A stretch of 64,000 nucleotides of DNA from Acidobacteriota bacterium (GTDB lineage: Bacteria > Acidobacteriota > Thermoanaerobaculia > UBA5066 > Gp7-AA6): the NCBI GenBank assembly GCA_027307335.1, contig DAHUXD010000023.1:91691-155690 (forward strand), given 5' to 3'. This document shows, in pieces, positions 54,710 through 63,861 of the stretch. Below the pieces are notes generated by a model. That model was not told where the DNA came from. It saw only the letters and a list, made by a program, of their open reading frames with translations, and ran no database searches. Position numbers and translations under genes: made by a program. Positions within the stretch are counted from its first letter, which is position 1. Each line of letters starts with the position of its first letter.

Positions 54710-57367
54710 ATGCCTCTGGCAGCCGGAACCAAACTCGGCCCATACGAAATCCTCGCGCCGATCGGCGCGGGCGGCATGGGCGAGGTCTACCGCGCGAAGG
54801 ACACGCGGCTCGGCCGCGACGTCGCGGTCAAGGTCCTGCCGGCCGCGCTCTCCTCGTCCGCCGAGCTCCGCCAGCGGCTCGAGCGCGAGGCGAAGACGAT
54901 CTCGCAGCTCTCGCACGCGCACATCTGTGCGCTTTTCGACGTAGGGAGAGAGAACGACGTCGAATTCCTCGTCATGGAGTTCCTCGAGGGCGAGACGCTC
55001 GCGGACCGCCTCGGCAAGGGCGCGATTCCGACCGACCAGGCCCTGCGCATCGGGATCGAGATCCTCGGCGCGCTCGACGCGGCGCACCGGCAGGGGATCG
55101 TCCACCGCGACCTGAAGCCGGGCAACGTCATGCTGACGAAGTCGGGCGTGAAGCTCCTCGACTTCGGTCTCGCGAAGCTCGCCGCGACGCCGCCCGAGAC
55201 GGCCATCTCGCAGGCGACGAGCCTCCCGACCGCGCTCCAGCAGAGCCAGCCGCTGACGACGCGCGGCACGATTCTCGGCACGTTCCAGTACATGGCGCCC
55301 GAGCAGCTCGAGGGCCGCGACGCCGACGGGCGCTCGGACATCTTCGCGTTCGGCTGCGTGCTCTACGAGATGCTGACGGGAAGGAAGGCGTTCACCGGGG
55401 CGAGCCAGGCGTCGCTCATCGGCTCGATCATGAACTCGGATCCGGCGCCGATCTCGTCGATCCAGCCGATGATCCCGGCCTCGCTCGACCGGATCGTCAA
55501 GGGCTGCCTCGCGAAGGAGCCCGAGCACCGCTGGTCCACCGCGCACGACGTGATGCTCCAGCTCCAGTGGATCGCCGAGGGCGGCTCGCAGGCGGGCGTG
55601 CCGGCGCCGGTCGTCGCGCGGCGCAAGAACCGAGAGAAGCTCGCGTGGGGGCTGCTCGCGGCGGCGCTCGTCGCGGCGGCCGTCCTCGCCGCCGGCTTCG
55701 TGAAGCGCGCCCCGAAGTCCGCGCCGCTCGTTCGCTTCGACATCGTCCCGGCGCCCGAGATCGCGACCATGGACGTGCCGCGCATCTCGCCGGACGGCAA
55801 GCTGCTCGCCTTCGACGCGACCGACATGGAGGGCAAGGCGCGCATCTGGGTGCGCCCGCTCTCGTCGCTGACGGCGCAGCCGCTCATGGGCACGGAGGGC
55901 GGCGTGCGGCCGTTCTGGTCGCCGGACAGCCGCTACCTCGGCTTCATCGCCGACGGCGTGCTGAAGAAGGTGGACGTCAGCGGGGGTCCGCCGACGAAGA
56001 TCTGCGACGCGCCCGGCGGCTCCGACGGCACGTGGAGCTCCGAGGGCGTGATCCTCTTCGACGGGACGGGCACGGATCCCATCTATCGCGTCTCCGCGGC
56101 CGGCGGCACGAAGACGGTCGCGGTCGTCCAGGATCCGGCGAAGAAGGAGACCACCGTCGGCTGGCCGCAGTTCCTGCCGGACGGCAAGCACTACATCTAC
56201 CTCCTGACCGGCGAGAAGCCGGAGGACAGCGCCTACTGGATCGCCTCGATCGACTCGGCGGAGAAAACGAAGCTCGCGCCCGCGCAGACGCTCGTCCAGT
56301 ACGCGCCGCCGGGATATCTCCTGTTCGTCCGCGACCGGACCCTCGTGGCGCAGCCCTTCGACGCCTCGGCGCGGAAGATCACGGGCGAGGCGGTGCCGCT
56401 CGCCGAGAAGATCGGCACCGACAACGTCGGCCTCGCGCGTTTCTCGGTGTCGAACAACGGCGTGCTGGCGTACCGCACCGGCGAGACCGGCGGGCGGCTG
56501 GTCTGGCGGGACCGCTCGGGCAAGGAGTCCGAGCTCATCGGCGAGCCGGGCGACTATACAAACCCGACGCCTTCGCCCTCGGGAGACCGCCTGGCATACG
56601 GCCTCACCGATTCGCGCTCCGTCAAGAACGACATCTGGATCCGGGATCTCGCTCGCGGCGTGAGCTCCCGGTTCACTCTCGGCCCGGGCAACAACTATCG
56701 GTCGGTGTGGTCTCCGGATGGCGGGACCATCGTTTTCACGTCCGACCGCACGGGGGCGCTCGACCTCTACGAGAAGTCGACGCGCGGGGCGGGCGAGGAG
56801 AAGCTGCTCCTCCACACCGAAGAGCCGAAATCGGCGGCGAGCTGGTCGCCCGACGGCAAGTACCTCGCGTTCGCCAGCCGGAACTCCAAGACGCAGTGGG
56901 ACCTGTGGGCGCTCCCGATGACCGGCGACAAGAAGCCGATCCCCATTGCGGTCACGCCCTTCACGGAGACGACGCCGATGTTCTCGCCGGACGGCAAATA
57001 CGTTGCGTACGTCTCCAACGAATCCGGCCGCGAGGAGATCTACGTGCAGACGTTCCCCGAGCCGGGCGGGAAGTGGCAGGTCTCGAACGGCGGCGGCTCG
57101 GATCCCAGCTGGCGCGGCGACGGCAAGGAGCTGTACTACAGGTCCGCCGATCAGAAGCTGATGTCGGTCGAGGTCCGGGGCGGAGCCGATTTCCAGGCCG
57201 GGGTGCCGCAGACGCTGTATTCGATCCGCGTCCGGCCGGGCGCGCCGCGCAACAAGTACGCGCCGGCGGCGGACGGCCAGCGCTTCGTCTTCGCATCGCC
57301 GCTCGGCCGCGACGCGATGTCACCGACGACGATCGTGCTCAACTGGCCGCAGGGGATGGGGAAGTAG
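54710..57367 (+). CDS. Ser/Thr kinase with PD40 propeller (array member 4)
   Basis: 885 residues; ATG 54710 directly follows the stop of member 3. The kinase motifs are complete ([47 protein letters not shown]). The transmembrane helix is about 310-328 (LLAAALVAAAVLAAGFV). The propeller carries ISPDGKLLAFDATD, WSPDSRYLGF, WSPDGKYLAFAS and FSPDGKYVAYVSNESGR. The linker region between kinase and propeller is different from members 3 and 5. Tandem arrangement suggests co-transcription. Confidence 0.93.
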   Translation: MPLAAGTKLGPYEILAPIGAGGMGEVYRAKDTRLGRDVAVKVLPAALSSSAELRQRLEREAKTISQLSHAHICALFDVGRENDVEFLVMEFLEGETLADRLGKGAIPTDQALRIGIEILGALDAAHRQGIVHRDLKPGNVMLTKSGVKLLDFGLAKLAATPPETAISQATSLPTALQQSQPLTTRGTILGTFQYMAPEQLEGRDADGRSDIFAFGCVLYEMLTGRKAFTGASQASLIGSIMNSDPAPISSIQPMIPASLDRIVKGCLAKEPEHRWSTAHDVMLQLQWIAEGGSQAGVPAPVVARRKNREKLAWGLLAAALVAAAVLAAGFVKRAPKSAPLVRFDIVPAPEIATMDVPRISPDGKLLAFDATDMEGKARIWVRPLSSLTAQPLMGTEGGVRPFWSPDSRYLGFIADGVLKKVDVSGGPPTKICDAPGGSDGTWSSEGVILFDGTGTDPIYRVSAAGGTKTVAVVQDPAKKETTVGWPQFLPDGKHYIYLLTGEKPEDSAYWIASIDSAEKTKLAPAQTLVQYAPPGYLLFVRDRTLVAQPFDASARKITGEAVPLAEKIGTDNVGLARFSVSNNGVLAYRTGETGGRLVWRDRSGKESELIGEPGDYTNPTPSPSGDRLAYGLTDSRSVKNDIWIRDLARGVSSRFTLGPGNNYRSVWSPDGGTIVFTSDRTGALDLYEKSTRGAGEEKLLLHTEEPKSAASWSPDGKYLAFASRNSKTQWDLWALPMTGDKKPIPIAVTPFTETTPMFSPDGKYVAYVSNESGREEIYVQTFPEPGGKWQVSNGGGSDPSWRGDGKELYYRSADQKLMSVEVRGGADFQAGVPQTLYSIRVRPGAPRNKYAPAADGQRFVFASPLGRDAMSPTTIVLNWPQGMGK

Positions 57368-57387
57368 ATGACGGGGGGGGGCCGCCG

Positions 57388-60048
57388 GTGACCCTTTCCG
57401 CCGGCACCAGGCTCGGCCCCTACGAGATCGTTTCCGCGATCGGCGCCGGCGGCATGGGCGAGGTGTACCGGGCGCGGGACACGCGTCTGGACCGGGACGT
57501 CGCGGTCAAGGTGCTCTCGGCGCACCTCTCGACGAGCGAAGAGGTGCGCCAGCGCTTCGAGCGCGAAGCCAAGACGATCTCGAGGTTCTCGCACCCCCAC
57601 ATCTGCTCGCTCTACGACGTGGGGCGCGAGGGTGAGACGGACTATCTCGTCATGGAGTTTCTCGAGGGCGAGTCGCTGGCCGACCGCCTCGGGAAGGGTC
57701 CGCTGCCGACCGAGCAGATCCTCCGTTACGGGATCGAGATCGCCGACGCGCTCGACAAGGCCCACCGGCAGGGGATCGTCCACCGCGATCTGAAGCCTGG
57801 CAACGTCATGCTGACGAAGACGGGCGTGAAGCTGCTCGACTTCGGGCTGGCCAAGCCGCTGCAGACGGCCGGGGCGCGCCCGGTGTCGGGCGCGTCCAGC
57901 CTCGCGACCGAGATGCAGGCGAGCCAGCCCCTGACCGAGCGGGGCACGGTGCTGGGAACCTTCCAGTACATGTCTCCGGAGCAGCTGGAGGGCGGCGAGG
58001 CGGATTCGCGGTCCGACATCTTCGCCTTCGGCGCCGTCCTCTACGAGATGGCGACCGGGAAGAAGGCCTTCACGGGCAAGAGCCAGGCGTCGCTGATCGG
58101 ATCGATCCTGAGAGACGATCCGCCCTCGATTTCGGAAGCCGCGCCGATGGTGCCGCCGGCGCTCAATCGCGTCGTGAGGACGTGCCTGGCGAAGGATCCG
58201 GAGGACCGGTTCCAGACGGCGCACGACGCGAAGCTGCAGCTGCAGTGGGTCATTGAGGGCGGTTCGCAGGCGGGCCTGCCGGCGCCGGTGGTGGCGCGCC
58301 GAAAGAACCGCGAGAAGCTCGCCTGGTCCGTCGCGGCCGTCGGCATTCTCGCCGCCGGAGTGGCGACCTTCGGGTATCTGCGTCGAGCTCCCGCTCCACC
58401 GTTGATGGCCCGATTCGACATCGCGGCACCCGAGGATCTGATCTCGATCGACATGCCCCGCGTCTCCCCGGACGGCCGCTCCATCGCTTTCAACGCGGCG
58501 GATTCCTCGGGCAAGGCGCGCATCTGGGTCCGGCCTTTGAATGCCCTCACGGCGCACGCCCTCGAGGGCACGGACGGGACGACTCGCCCCTTCTGGTCAC
58601 CGGACTCGAAATTCCTCGCGTTCTTCGCGGAAGGGAAGCTGAAGAAGGTCGATATTTCCGGTGGCCCGCCACAGAAGATCTGTGACGCGCCGACCGGCTC
58701 CGACGGCTCCTGGAGCGCGCAGGGCGTGATTCTCTTCGACGGCATCACCGGAGATCCCATTCAACGCGTTTCTGCCGCAGGCGGTGCGCCAGTCGTCGAG
58801 GTCAAGCCCGACGCGTCGCGGAAGGAAACCAACGTCGCCTGGCCGGAGTTCCTTCCAGACGGTAAGCACTTCCTCTACCTGGTGAGCGGGCAGAAGCCGG
58901 AAGACAACGTGTACCGGATCGGCTCGCTCGACTCGAAGGATTCGAAGGTCGTGGCATCCGCCCAGACACTCATCACCTACGCTCCGCCCGGGTATCTTCT
59001 TTTCGTACGCGACAAGACCCTCGTCGCGCAGCGTTTCGAACTGAGTTCGCTGAAGACCATCGGGGAGCCTGCTCCGGTGGCGGAGAAGATCGGCACCGAC
59101 GCGGTCGGGCTGGCGCGCTTCTCGGTGTCGCGCAATGGCGTCCTTGCCTATCGCAGCGGCGATTCGGGAAGTCGGCTCCTGTGGCTCGGGCGTGATGGGA
59201 AGGAGCTCGAGACGGCCGGCGGGACGGGCGAATACGGGAATCCGGCGCTCTCCCGCCAGGGAGACCGGTTGGCCTTCCAGCTCTCGGACCCTCGCACCGG
59301 AAAGCTCGATATCTGGGTCCGCGATCTCGTTCGAGGCGTCAATTCTCGATTCACCTTCAGCGCCGGAAGCAACTTCTGCCCCGTCTGGTCGCCCGACGGA
59401 TCCAGAATCGTCTTCACCTCGGAAAGTGGCGAGACCTCCAGCCTCGTGGAGAAGCCGGCGACCGGCCAGGGCGAGGAGAAAATCCTCCTCAAGAGCACCG
59501 AGGGCCGCGTCATCGCCACCGACTGGTCGCGCGACAGCAAGTACATCGCCTATTCGCTTCGCGGCAAAGGGGGCTGGGACATCCTGGTCCTTCCGACCTC
59601 CGGCGACGCCAAGCCGATTCCCGTCGCCCGCACTCCATTCAACGAGTTCTGGCCCTGGTTCTCTCCCGACGGCCGTTTCATCGTCTATCAGTCGAACGAG
59701 TCGGGGCGCATGGAAATCTACGTGCAGACGTTTCCGAACGCCTCCGGAAAGTGGCAGGTCTCGACGGCGGGCGGCGGCGATCCCTCATGGCGGTCGGACG
59801 GTAAGGAAATCTTCTATCGCACAGCGGATCAAAAGGTCATGGCGGTCGACGTCCAGGCCGGCGAGACCTTCCAGGCCGGGATCCCGCGGCCGTTGTTCTC
59901 GGCGCGCGTGCTCTCGGGCGCATTCCGCAATCGGTACGTCGCGTCCGCCGACGGGCAGCGCTTCCTCTTCGTGGCGCCGCTCGGCCGCGAGTCGATGACG
60001 CCGACGACGGTAGTGATGAACTGGTGGGCGGGGCTGGAGAGGAAGTGA
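57388..60048 (+). CDS. Ser/Thr kinase with PD40 propeller (array member 5)
   Basis: 886 residues from GTG 57388 ([19 protein letters not shown]). An open frame runs far upstream through the preceding gene, but that part is only an off-frame reading of member 4. Kinase motifs are complete ([21 protein letters not shown]). The transmembrane segment is about 309-327 (SVAAVGILAAGVATFGYL). The propeller includes VSPDGRSIAFNAADSSG, WSPDSKFLAFF, WSPDGSRIVFTS and FSPDGRFIVYQSNESGR, ending PTTVVMNWWAGLERK. The kinase half is almost the same as member 3. Confidence 0.92.
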   Translation: MTLSAGTRLGPYEIVSAIGAGGMGEVYRARDTRLDRDVAVKVLSAHLSTSEEVRQRFEREAKTISRFSHPHICSLYDVGREGETDYLVMEFLEGESLADRLGKGPLPTEQILRYGIEIADALDKAHRQGIVHRDLKPGNVMLTKTGVKLLDFGLAKPLQTAGARPVSGASSLATEMQASQPLTERGTVLGTFQYMSPEQLEGGEADSRSDIFAFGAVLYEMATGKKAFTGKSQASLIGSILRDDPPSISEAAPMVPPALNRVVRTCLAKDPEDRFQTAHDAKLQLQWVIEGGSQAGLPAPVVARRKNREKLAWSVAAVGILAAGVATFGYLRRAPAPPLMARFDIAAPEDLISIDMPRVSPDGRSIAFNAADSSGKARIWVRPLNALTAHALEGTDGTTRPFWSPDSKFLAFFAEGKLKKVDISGGPPQKICDAPTGSDGSWSAQGVILFDGITGDPIQRVSAAGGAPVVEVKPDASRKETNVAWPEFLPDGKHFLYLVSGQKPEDNVYRIGSLDSKDSKVVASAQTLITYAPPGYLLFVRDKTLVAQRFELSSLKTIGEPAPVAEKIGTDAVGLARFSVSRNGVLAYRSGDSGSRLLWLGRDGKELETAGGTGEYGNPALSRQGDRLAFQLSDPRTGKLDIWVRDLVRGVNSRFTFSAGSNFCPVWSPDGSRIVFTSESGETSSLVEKPATGQGEEKILLKSTEGRVIATDWSRDSKYIAYSLRGKGGWDILVLPTSGDAKPIPVARTPFNEFWPWFSPDGRFIVYQSNESGRMEIYVQTFPNASGKWQVSTAGGGDPSWRSDGKEIFYRTADQKVMAVDVQAGETFQAGIPRPLFSARVLSGAFRNRYVASADGQRFLFVAPLGRESMTPTTVVMNWWAGLERK

Positions 60049-60055
60049 CGAGCAG

Positions 60056-62701
60056 ATGAGTCTCGCCGCCGGGACTCGCCTGGGTCCGTACGAGATCGTC
60101 TCGCCGATCGGGGCGGGCGGAATGGGGGAGGTCTACAAGGCGCGCGACACGCGGCTCGACCGCGACGTCGCCGTCAAGGTGCTGCCCGAGCATCTGGCGA
60201 CCAGCGAAGAGATCCGCCAGCGCTTCGAGCGCGAGGCGAAGACGATCTCGCAGTTCTCGCACCCGCACATCTGCGCGCTCTACGACGTGGGGCGGGAAGG
60301 CGAGGTCGAGTACCTCGTCATGGAGTACCTCGAGGGCGAGTCGCTCGCGGACCGCCTCGGCCGCGGCGCGCTGCCGGGCGAACAGGTGCTGCGCTACGGC
60401 ATCGAGATCGCCGACGCGCTGGACAAGGCGCACCGGCAGGGCATCGTCCACCGGGACCTGAAGCCCGGGAACATCATGCTGACGAAGACGGGGGTCAAGC
60501 TCCTCGACTTCGGGCTCGCCAAGCCGCTCGCGACGGCGGGCGCGCGCCCGGTCTCCGGCGCGTCGATGATGGCGACGGAGGCGCAGGCGAGCCAGCCGCT
60601 CACCGAGCGCGGCACGATCCTCGGCACGTTCCAGTACATGGCGCCCGAGCAGCTCGAGGGCGGCGAGGCCGATTCGCGCTCGGACATCTTCGCCTTTGGC
60701 GCCGTGCTCTACGAGATGGCGACGGGCCGAAAGGCGTTCACCGGCAAGAGCCAGGCGTCGCTGATCTCCTCGATCATGCGCGAGGATCCGGCGCCGATCT
60801 CTTCGATCGCGCCGATGGTGCCGCCGGCGCTCAATCGCGTGGTGCGCACGTGCCTCGCCAAGGACCCGGAGGACCGGTTCCAGACGGCGCACGACGTCAA
60901 GCTCCAGCTCGAGTGGGTGCAGGAGGGCGGCTCGGAGGCCGGGCTGCCGGCGCCCGTCGTCGCGCGGCGCAAGAACCGCGAGAAGCTCGCCTGGGCGACG
61001 GCGGCCGTTCTCGGGGTCGCCGCCGCGGCGCTCGGGTTCGGCTTCTGGAAGCGGAGCCCTCCGCCGAAGCACACCATGCGCTTCGACGTCGACGTGCCGG
61101 TCGAAGCCTCGGACATCGACGCGCCGAAGATCTCGCCCGACGGGCGGATCCTCGCCTTCGACGCGACCGACGCGAGCGGAAAGCACCGCATCTGGATCCG
61201 TCCGCTCAACGCCCTGCAGGCCCATGCGCTCGCGGGCACGGAGGGAACCCGGCGCCCGTTCTGGTCGCCGGACAGCAAGTACCTCGCGTTCATCGCGGAC
61301 GGGAAGCTCATGAAGGTGGACGTCGCCGGTGGGCCCCCGCAGAAGATCTGCGATGCCCCGACGGGGGCGGACGGCACGTGGGCGCCCGACGGCGTGATCC
61401 TCTTCGACGGGACGGGACCGGACCCGATCCAGCGCGTGCCCGCGTCGGGCGGGGTGCCGACCGTGATGGTCAAACCGGAGGCGTCCCGCAAGGAGGTCCA
61501 GATCGGCTGGCCCGAGGTCCTGCCGGACGGCAGGCACTTCCTCTACATGGCGATGGGACAGAAGGCGACCGAAAGCCTGTACCGGATCGCGTCGCTCGAC
61601 GGCAAGGAGAATCGTCCCTTCGCCCCGGCGCAGTCGATGGTCACGTACGTCGAGCCGGGATACCTCCTCTTCCTGCGCGATCGCACGCTCGTTGCGCAGC
61701 CGTTCGACGCGAAGGCGCTGAAGACGAAGGGCGAGCCGATCCCGCTCGCCGAGAAGGTCGGCACCGACAACGTCGGCCTCGGGCGCTTCTCCGTGTCCCG
61801 CGAGGGGACCCTCGCGTATCGGACCGGTGAGATCACCGATCGCCTCGTTTGGGTGGACCGTAGCGGCAAGGAGATCGAGACGGCGGGGGATCCCGCCCAG
61901 TATTTCAATCCGGACCTCTCTCCCGATGGACGCCGCCTCGCCTTCGACATCGTGGACGCGCGGACGGCCAGAGACGACATCTGGGTGCGCGATCTCGTCC
62001 GCGGCGTCAGCTCGCGGCTCAGCTTCTCGAAGGCCGACGCCTTTGGTCCGAAGTGGTCTCCGGACGGCCAGCGGATCGTTTACACGGTCGGCAACGATCT
62101 CGTGGAGCGCACCGCCGACGGTCAGGGCGCCGAGACTCCGCTCGTCGCGTCCGACGAGCTCAAGTTCGCGAGCGACTGGTCCGCGGACGGGCGGTACATC
62201 GCCTTTGCCTCGCGGTCGAAGGAGACGACCTGGGACATCTGGATCCTGCCGACGTTCGGCGACAAGAAGCCGTTCGTTTTCCTCAAGACGCCGTTTGCCG
62301 AGCTCGATGCGGCTTTCTCCCCCGACGGGCGGTACCTCGCGTATCAGTCGAACGAATCGGGCCGCATGGAGATCTACGTCCAGAGCTTCCCCGGACCGGG
62401 CGGCAAGTGGCAGGTCTCGTCGCAGGGAGGGACTCAGCCTCACTGGCGCGCGGACGGCAAGGAGCTCTACTTCCGTTCGGCGGATCAGAAGCTCATGGCC
62501 GTGGACGTGGCCGCCGGTGCGACGTTCGAGGCGGGAGTGCCGAAGGCGCTCTTCCCGCTCCGGCTCGACAGCGGGCTCGGCCGCAACCACTTCCTTCCGA
62601 CGAGGGACGGACAGCGCTTTCTCCTCGTCGCGACGCCCTCCCGGGACACGATGACGCCCACCACGGTCGTCCTGAACTGGATGGCGGATCTGGGGAAGTG
62701 A
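60056..62701 (+). CDS. Ser/Thr kinase with PD40 propeller (array member 6)
   Basis: 881 residues. [22 protein letters not shown], then a complete kinase ([28 protein letters not shown]). The transmembrane helix is about 310-327 (WATAAVLGVAAAALGFGFW). The propeller has ISPDGRILAFDATDASG, WSPDSKYLAFIADG, LSPDGRRLAFDI and FSPDGRYLAYQSNESGR, ending PTTVVLNWMADLGK. It starts 7 nt behind member 5. A VapBC module follows after 34 nt. Confidence 0.93.
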   Translation: MSLAAGTRLGPYEIVSPIGAGGMGEVYKARDTRLDRDVAVKVLPEHLATSEEIRQRFEREAKTISQFSHPHICALYDVGREGEVEYLVMEYLEGESLADRLGRGALPGEQVLRYGIEIADALDKAHRQGIVHRDLKPGNIMLTKTGVKLLDFGLAKPLATAGARPVSGASMMATEAQASQPLTERGTILGTFQYMAPEQLEGGEADSRSDIFAFGAVLYEMATGRKAFTGKSQASLISSIMREDPAPISSIAPMVPPALNRVVRTCLAKDPEDRFQTAHDVKLQLEWVQEGGSEAGLPAPVVARRKNREKLAWATAAVLGVAAAALGFGFWKRSPPPKHTMRFDVDVPVEASDIDAPKISPDGRILAFDATDASGKHRIWIRPLNALQAHALAGTEGTRRPFWSPDSKYLAFIADGKLMKVDVAGGPPQKICDAPTGADGTWAPDGVILFDGTGPDPIQRVPASGGVPTVMVKPEASRKEVQIGWPEVLPDGRHFLYMAMGQKATESLYRIASLDGKENRPFAPAQSMVTYVEPGYLLFLRDRTLVAQPFDAKALKTKGEPIPLAEKVGTDNVGLGRFSVSREGTLAYRTGEITDRLVWVDRSGKEIETAGDPAQYFNPDLSPDGRRLAFDIVDARTARDDIWVRDLVRGVSSRLSFSKADAFGPKWSPDGQRIVYTVGNDLVERTADGQGAETPLVASDELKFASDWSADGRYIAFASRSKETTWDIWILPTFGDKKPFVFLKTPFAELDAAFSPDGRYLAYQSNESGRMEIYVQSFPGPGGKWQVSSQGGTQPHWRADGKELYFRSADQKLMAVDVAAGATFEAGVPKALFPLRLDSGLGRNHFLPTRDGQRFLLVATPSRDTMTPTTVVLNWMADLGK

Positions 62702-62706
62702 TGGGT

Positions 62707-62728
62707 ACCATATTTATGGTAATATGGT
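62707..62728 (+). promoter_or_regulatory. Operator and -10 box of the vapBC module
   Basis: ACCATAT (62707-62713) and ATATGGT (62722-62728) form a perfect 7-bp inverted repeat with an 8-nt spacer. TATGGT (62723-62728) is a possible -10 box ending 7 nt before the ATG at 62736. Confidence 0.6.
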
Positions 62729-62735
62729 TTCCCAT

Positions 62736-62981
62736 ATGAAGACGACGATCGATCTGCCGGACGCGCTGTTGGTCGCGGCCAAGAAGAGAGCCGCCGAATC
62801 GCGTTCCAGCCTGCGCGCGATCTTCGAGCGCGGACTCCGGCGTGAGCTGGCGGAGCCCTCGGGCGGCCGGCGTCGGCGGGCGCCGGTCATCAAGTGGGTC
62901 ACGGCTCCGGGCGGCTTGCCTCCCGGAGTCGACCTGACGGACCGCGCGGCGATGCACGAGTGGCTCGGACGCCAGAGGTGA
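62736..62981 (+). CDS. VapB-type ribbon-helix-helix antitoxin
   Basis: 81 residues from ATG 62736 (an ATG at 62724 adds four residues). MKTTIDLPDALLVAAKKRAAESRSSLRAIFERGLRRELA is a ribbon-helix-helix domain. The tail VIKWVTAPGGLPPGVDLTDRAAMHEWLGRQR fits the C-terminal toxin-binding part of this VapB group. The stop overlaps the toxin GTG (GTGA 62978-62981). The inverted repeat upstream would be its operator. Confidence 0.92.
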   Translation: MKTTIDLPDALLVAAKKRAAESRSSLRAIFERGLRRELAEPSGGRRRRAPVIKWVTAPGGLPPGVDLTDRAAMHEWLGRQR

Positions 62982-63418
62982 TCGCCCTCGACACGAACCT
63001 CCTGGTGTATGCCCACCGGTCGGGCCTGCCGCAGCACGGCGCCGCGCGGCGGGCGATCGAGCGGGCCAGCCGCGTCGAGAGCGGATTCGGCGTGGCGTTG
63101 CCGTGCGTCGCGGAGTTCTGGAGCGTGGTCACGCATCCGGCTTCCGCTGGCGGGCCGTCCTCGCCGGAACGGGCTCGCGGTTTTCTCGCGGCCCTCGTCG
63201 AGGCGGGCGCGAGGGTTCTTTTTCCGGAGGAGGGCTTTGCGGATCGGTTGCTCGAGCTCGCGGGGCGGCTCGGAGTCCAGGGTCCGCGGGTTTTCGACCT
63301 CCAGATCGCGCTGACCGCTTTCGACGGCGGCGCGGCGGAGCTGTGGACCCACGACCGGGCGTTCGTCGCCTTCCCCGGAATACGGGTCCTCGATCCGTTG
63401 AAGGAGCATTCGCGATGA
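62978..63418 (+). CDS. VapC-type PIN-domain ribonuclease toxin
   Basis: 146 residues from GTG 62978. MIALDTNLLVYAHRSGLPQHGAARRAIERA has the first catalytic Asp (D5-T-N). The acidic E in PCVAEFWSVVTHP comes next, and D in PRVFDLQIALTAFDGGAAELWTHDRAF completes the PIN site, with THDRAF matching the usual T-x-D-x-x-F. It cleaves RNA, with tRNA or rRNA as usual targets of VapC. It is the intact partner of the antitoxin with which it overlaps. Confidence 0.92.
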   Translation: MIALDTNLLVYAHRSGLPQHGAARRAIERASRVESGFGVALPCVAEFWSVVTHPASAGGPSSPERARGFLAALVEAGARVLFPEEGFADRLLELAGRLGVQGPRVFDLQIALTAFDGGAAELWTHDRAFVAFPGIRVLDPLKEHSR

Positions 63419-63507
63419 TTCTGTCCACGTCGAACGACATCTCGCCCGGACGCGTGAATGCACCACGGACCCCACCTTTGACTCACTGCGGCTAGTCAAG
63501 AAGACTC

Positions 63508-63768
63508 ATGGCCATGAGTAACAGACTCCAGGTCTTCCTCGACGAGGACGAGTTCCGGGAAATCCAGAGGATCGCCCGGGCCAGGCGCCTGACGGTGGCG
63601 GAGTGGGTACGTCAGGCGCTGCGGACGGCCTTCGAGAGCGAGCCTTCGCGCGACGCGGCCAGGAAGCTCGAGACCGTGCGAATCGCCCATCGGCATTCGT
63701 TTCCGACCGGCGACATCGAAGAAATGCTGGGCGAGATCGAGCGATACTCGGGACGCGGCGGGCCGTGA
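63508..63768 (+). CDS. Ribbon-helix-helix antitoxin (VapB-like)
   Basis: 86 residues from ATG 63508 (ATG 63514 is an alternative). [41 protein letters not shown] is a ribbon-helix-helix domain. The tail ([36 protein letters not shown]) would contact a PIN toxin. Its stop overlaps the GTG of the truncated toxin frame (GTGA 63765-63768). It is now an orphan antitoxin whose partner is broken. Confidence 0.88.
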   Translation: MAMSNRLQVFLDEDEFREIQRIARARRLTVAEWVRQALRTAFESEPSRDAARKLETVRIAHRHSFPTGDIEEMLGEIERYSGRGGP

Positions 63769-63860
63769 TCTTCGTGGATTCCAACATCCCGATGTATCTC
63801 GGCGGCGGCCCGCATCCTCACATCGATGGCCTGGCGGGCATCGAACGAGTCGGGGCCTGA
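63765..63860 (+). pseudogene. Truncated PIN-domain toxin gene
   Basis: GTG 63765 encodes [19 protein letters not shown], a PIN-domain N-terminus with the first catalytic Asp (D5-S-N), then loses similarity at about codon 20 and stops at codon 32. The next kinase begins at 63862. All further catalytic residues are missing. The toxin was probably cut by the rearrangement that placed the kinase here. Confidence 0.8.
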
Positions 63861-63861
63861 G

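Noticed and set aside
53891..56815. A ~970-codon minus-strand frame across the kinase array
   Set aside because: Antisense of kinase members 3 and 4, low-complexity Arg/Leu-rich sequence, no motifs.
54409..57387. Upstream extension of kinase member 5 through member 4
   Set aside because: The extension is an off-frame reading of members 3 and 4. The real start is GTG 57388, which matches the conserved [14 protein letters not shown] head.
59837..62590. A ~900-codon minus-strand frame across kinase member 6
   Set aside because: Shadow of the kinase reading frame; no recognisable protein sequence.
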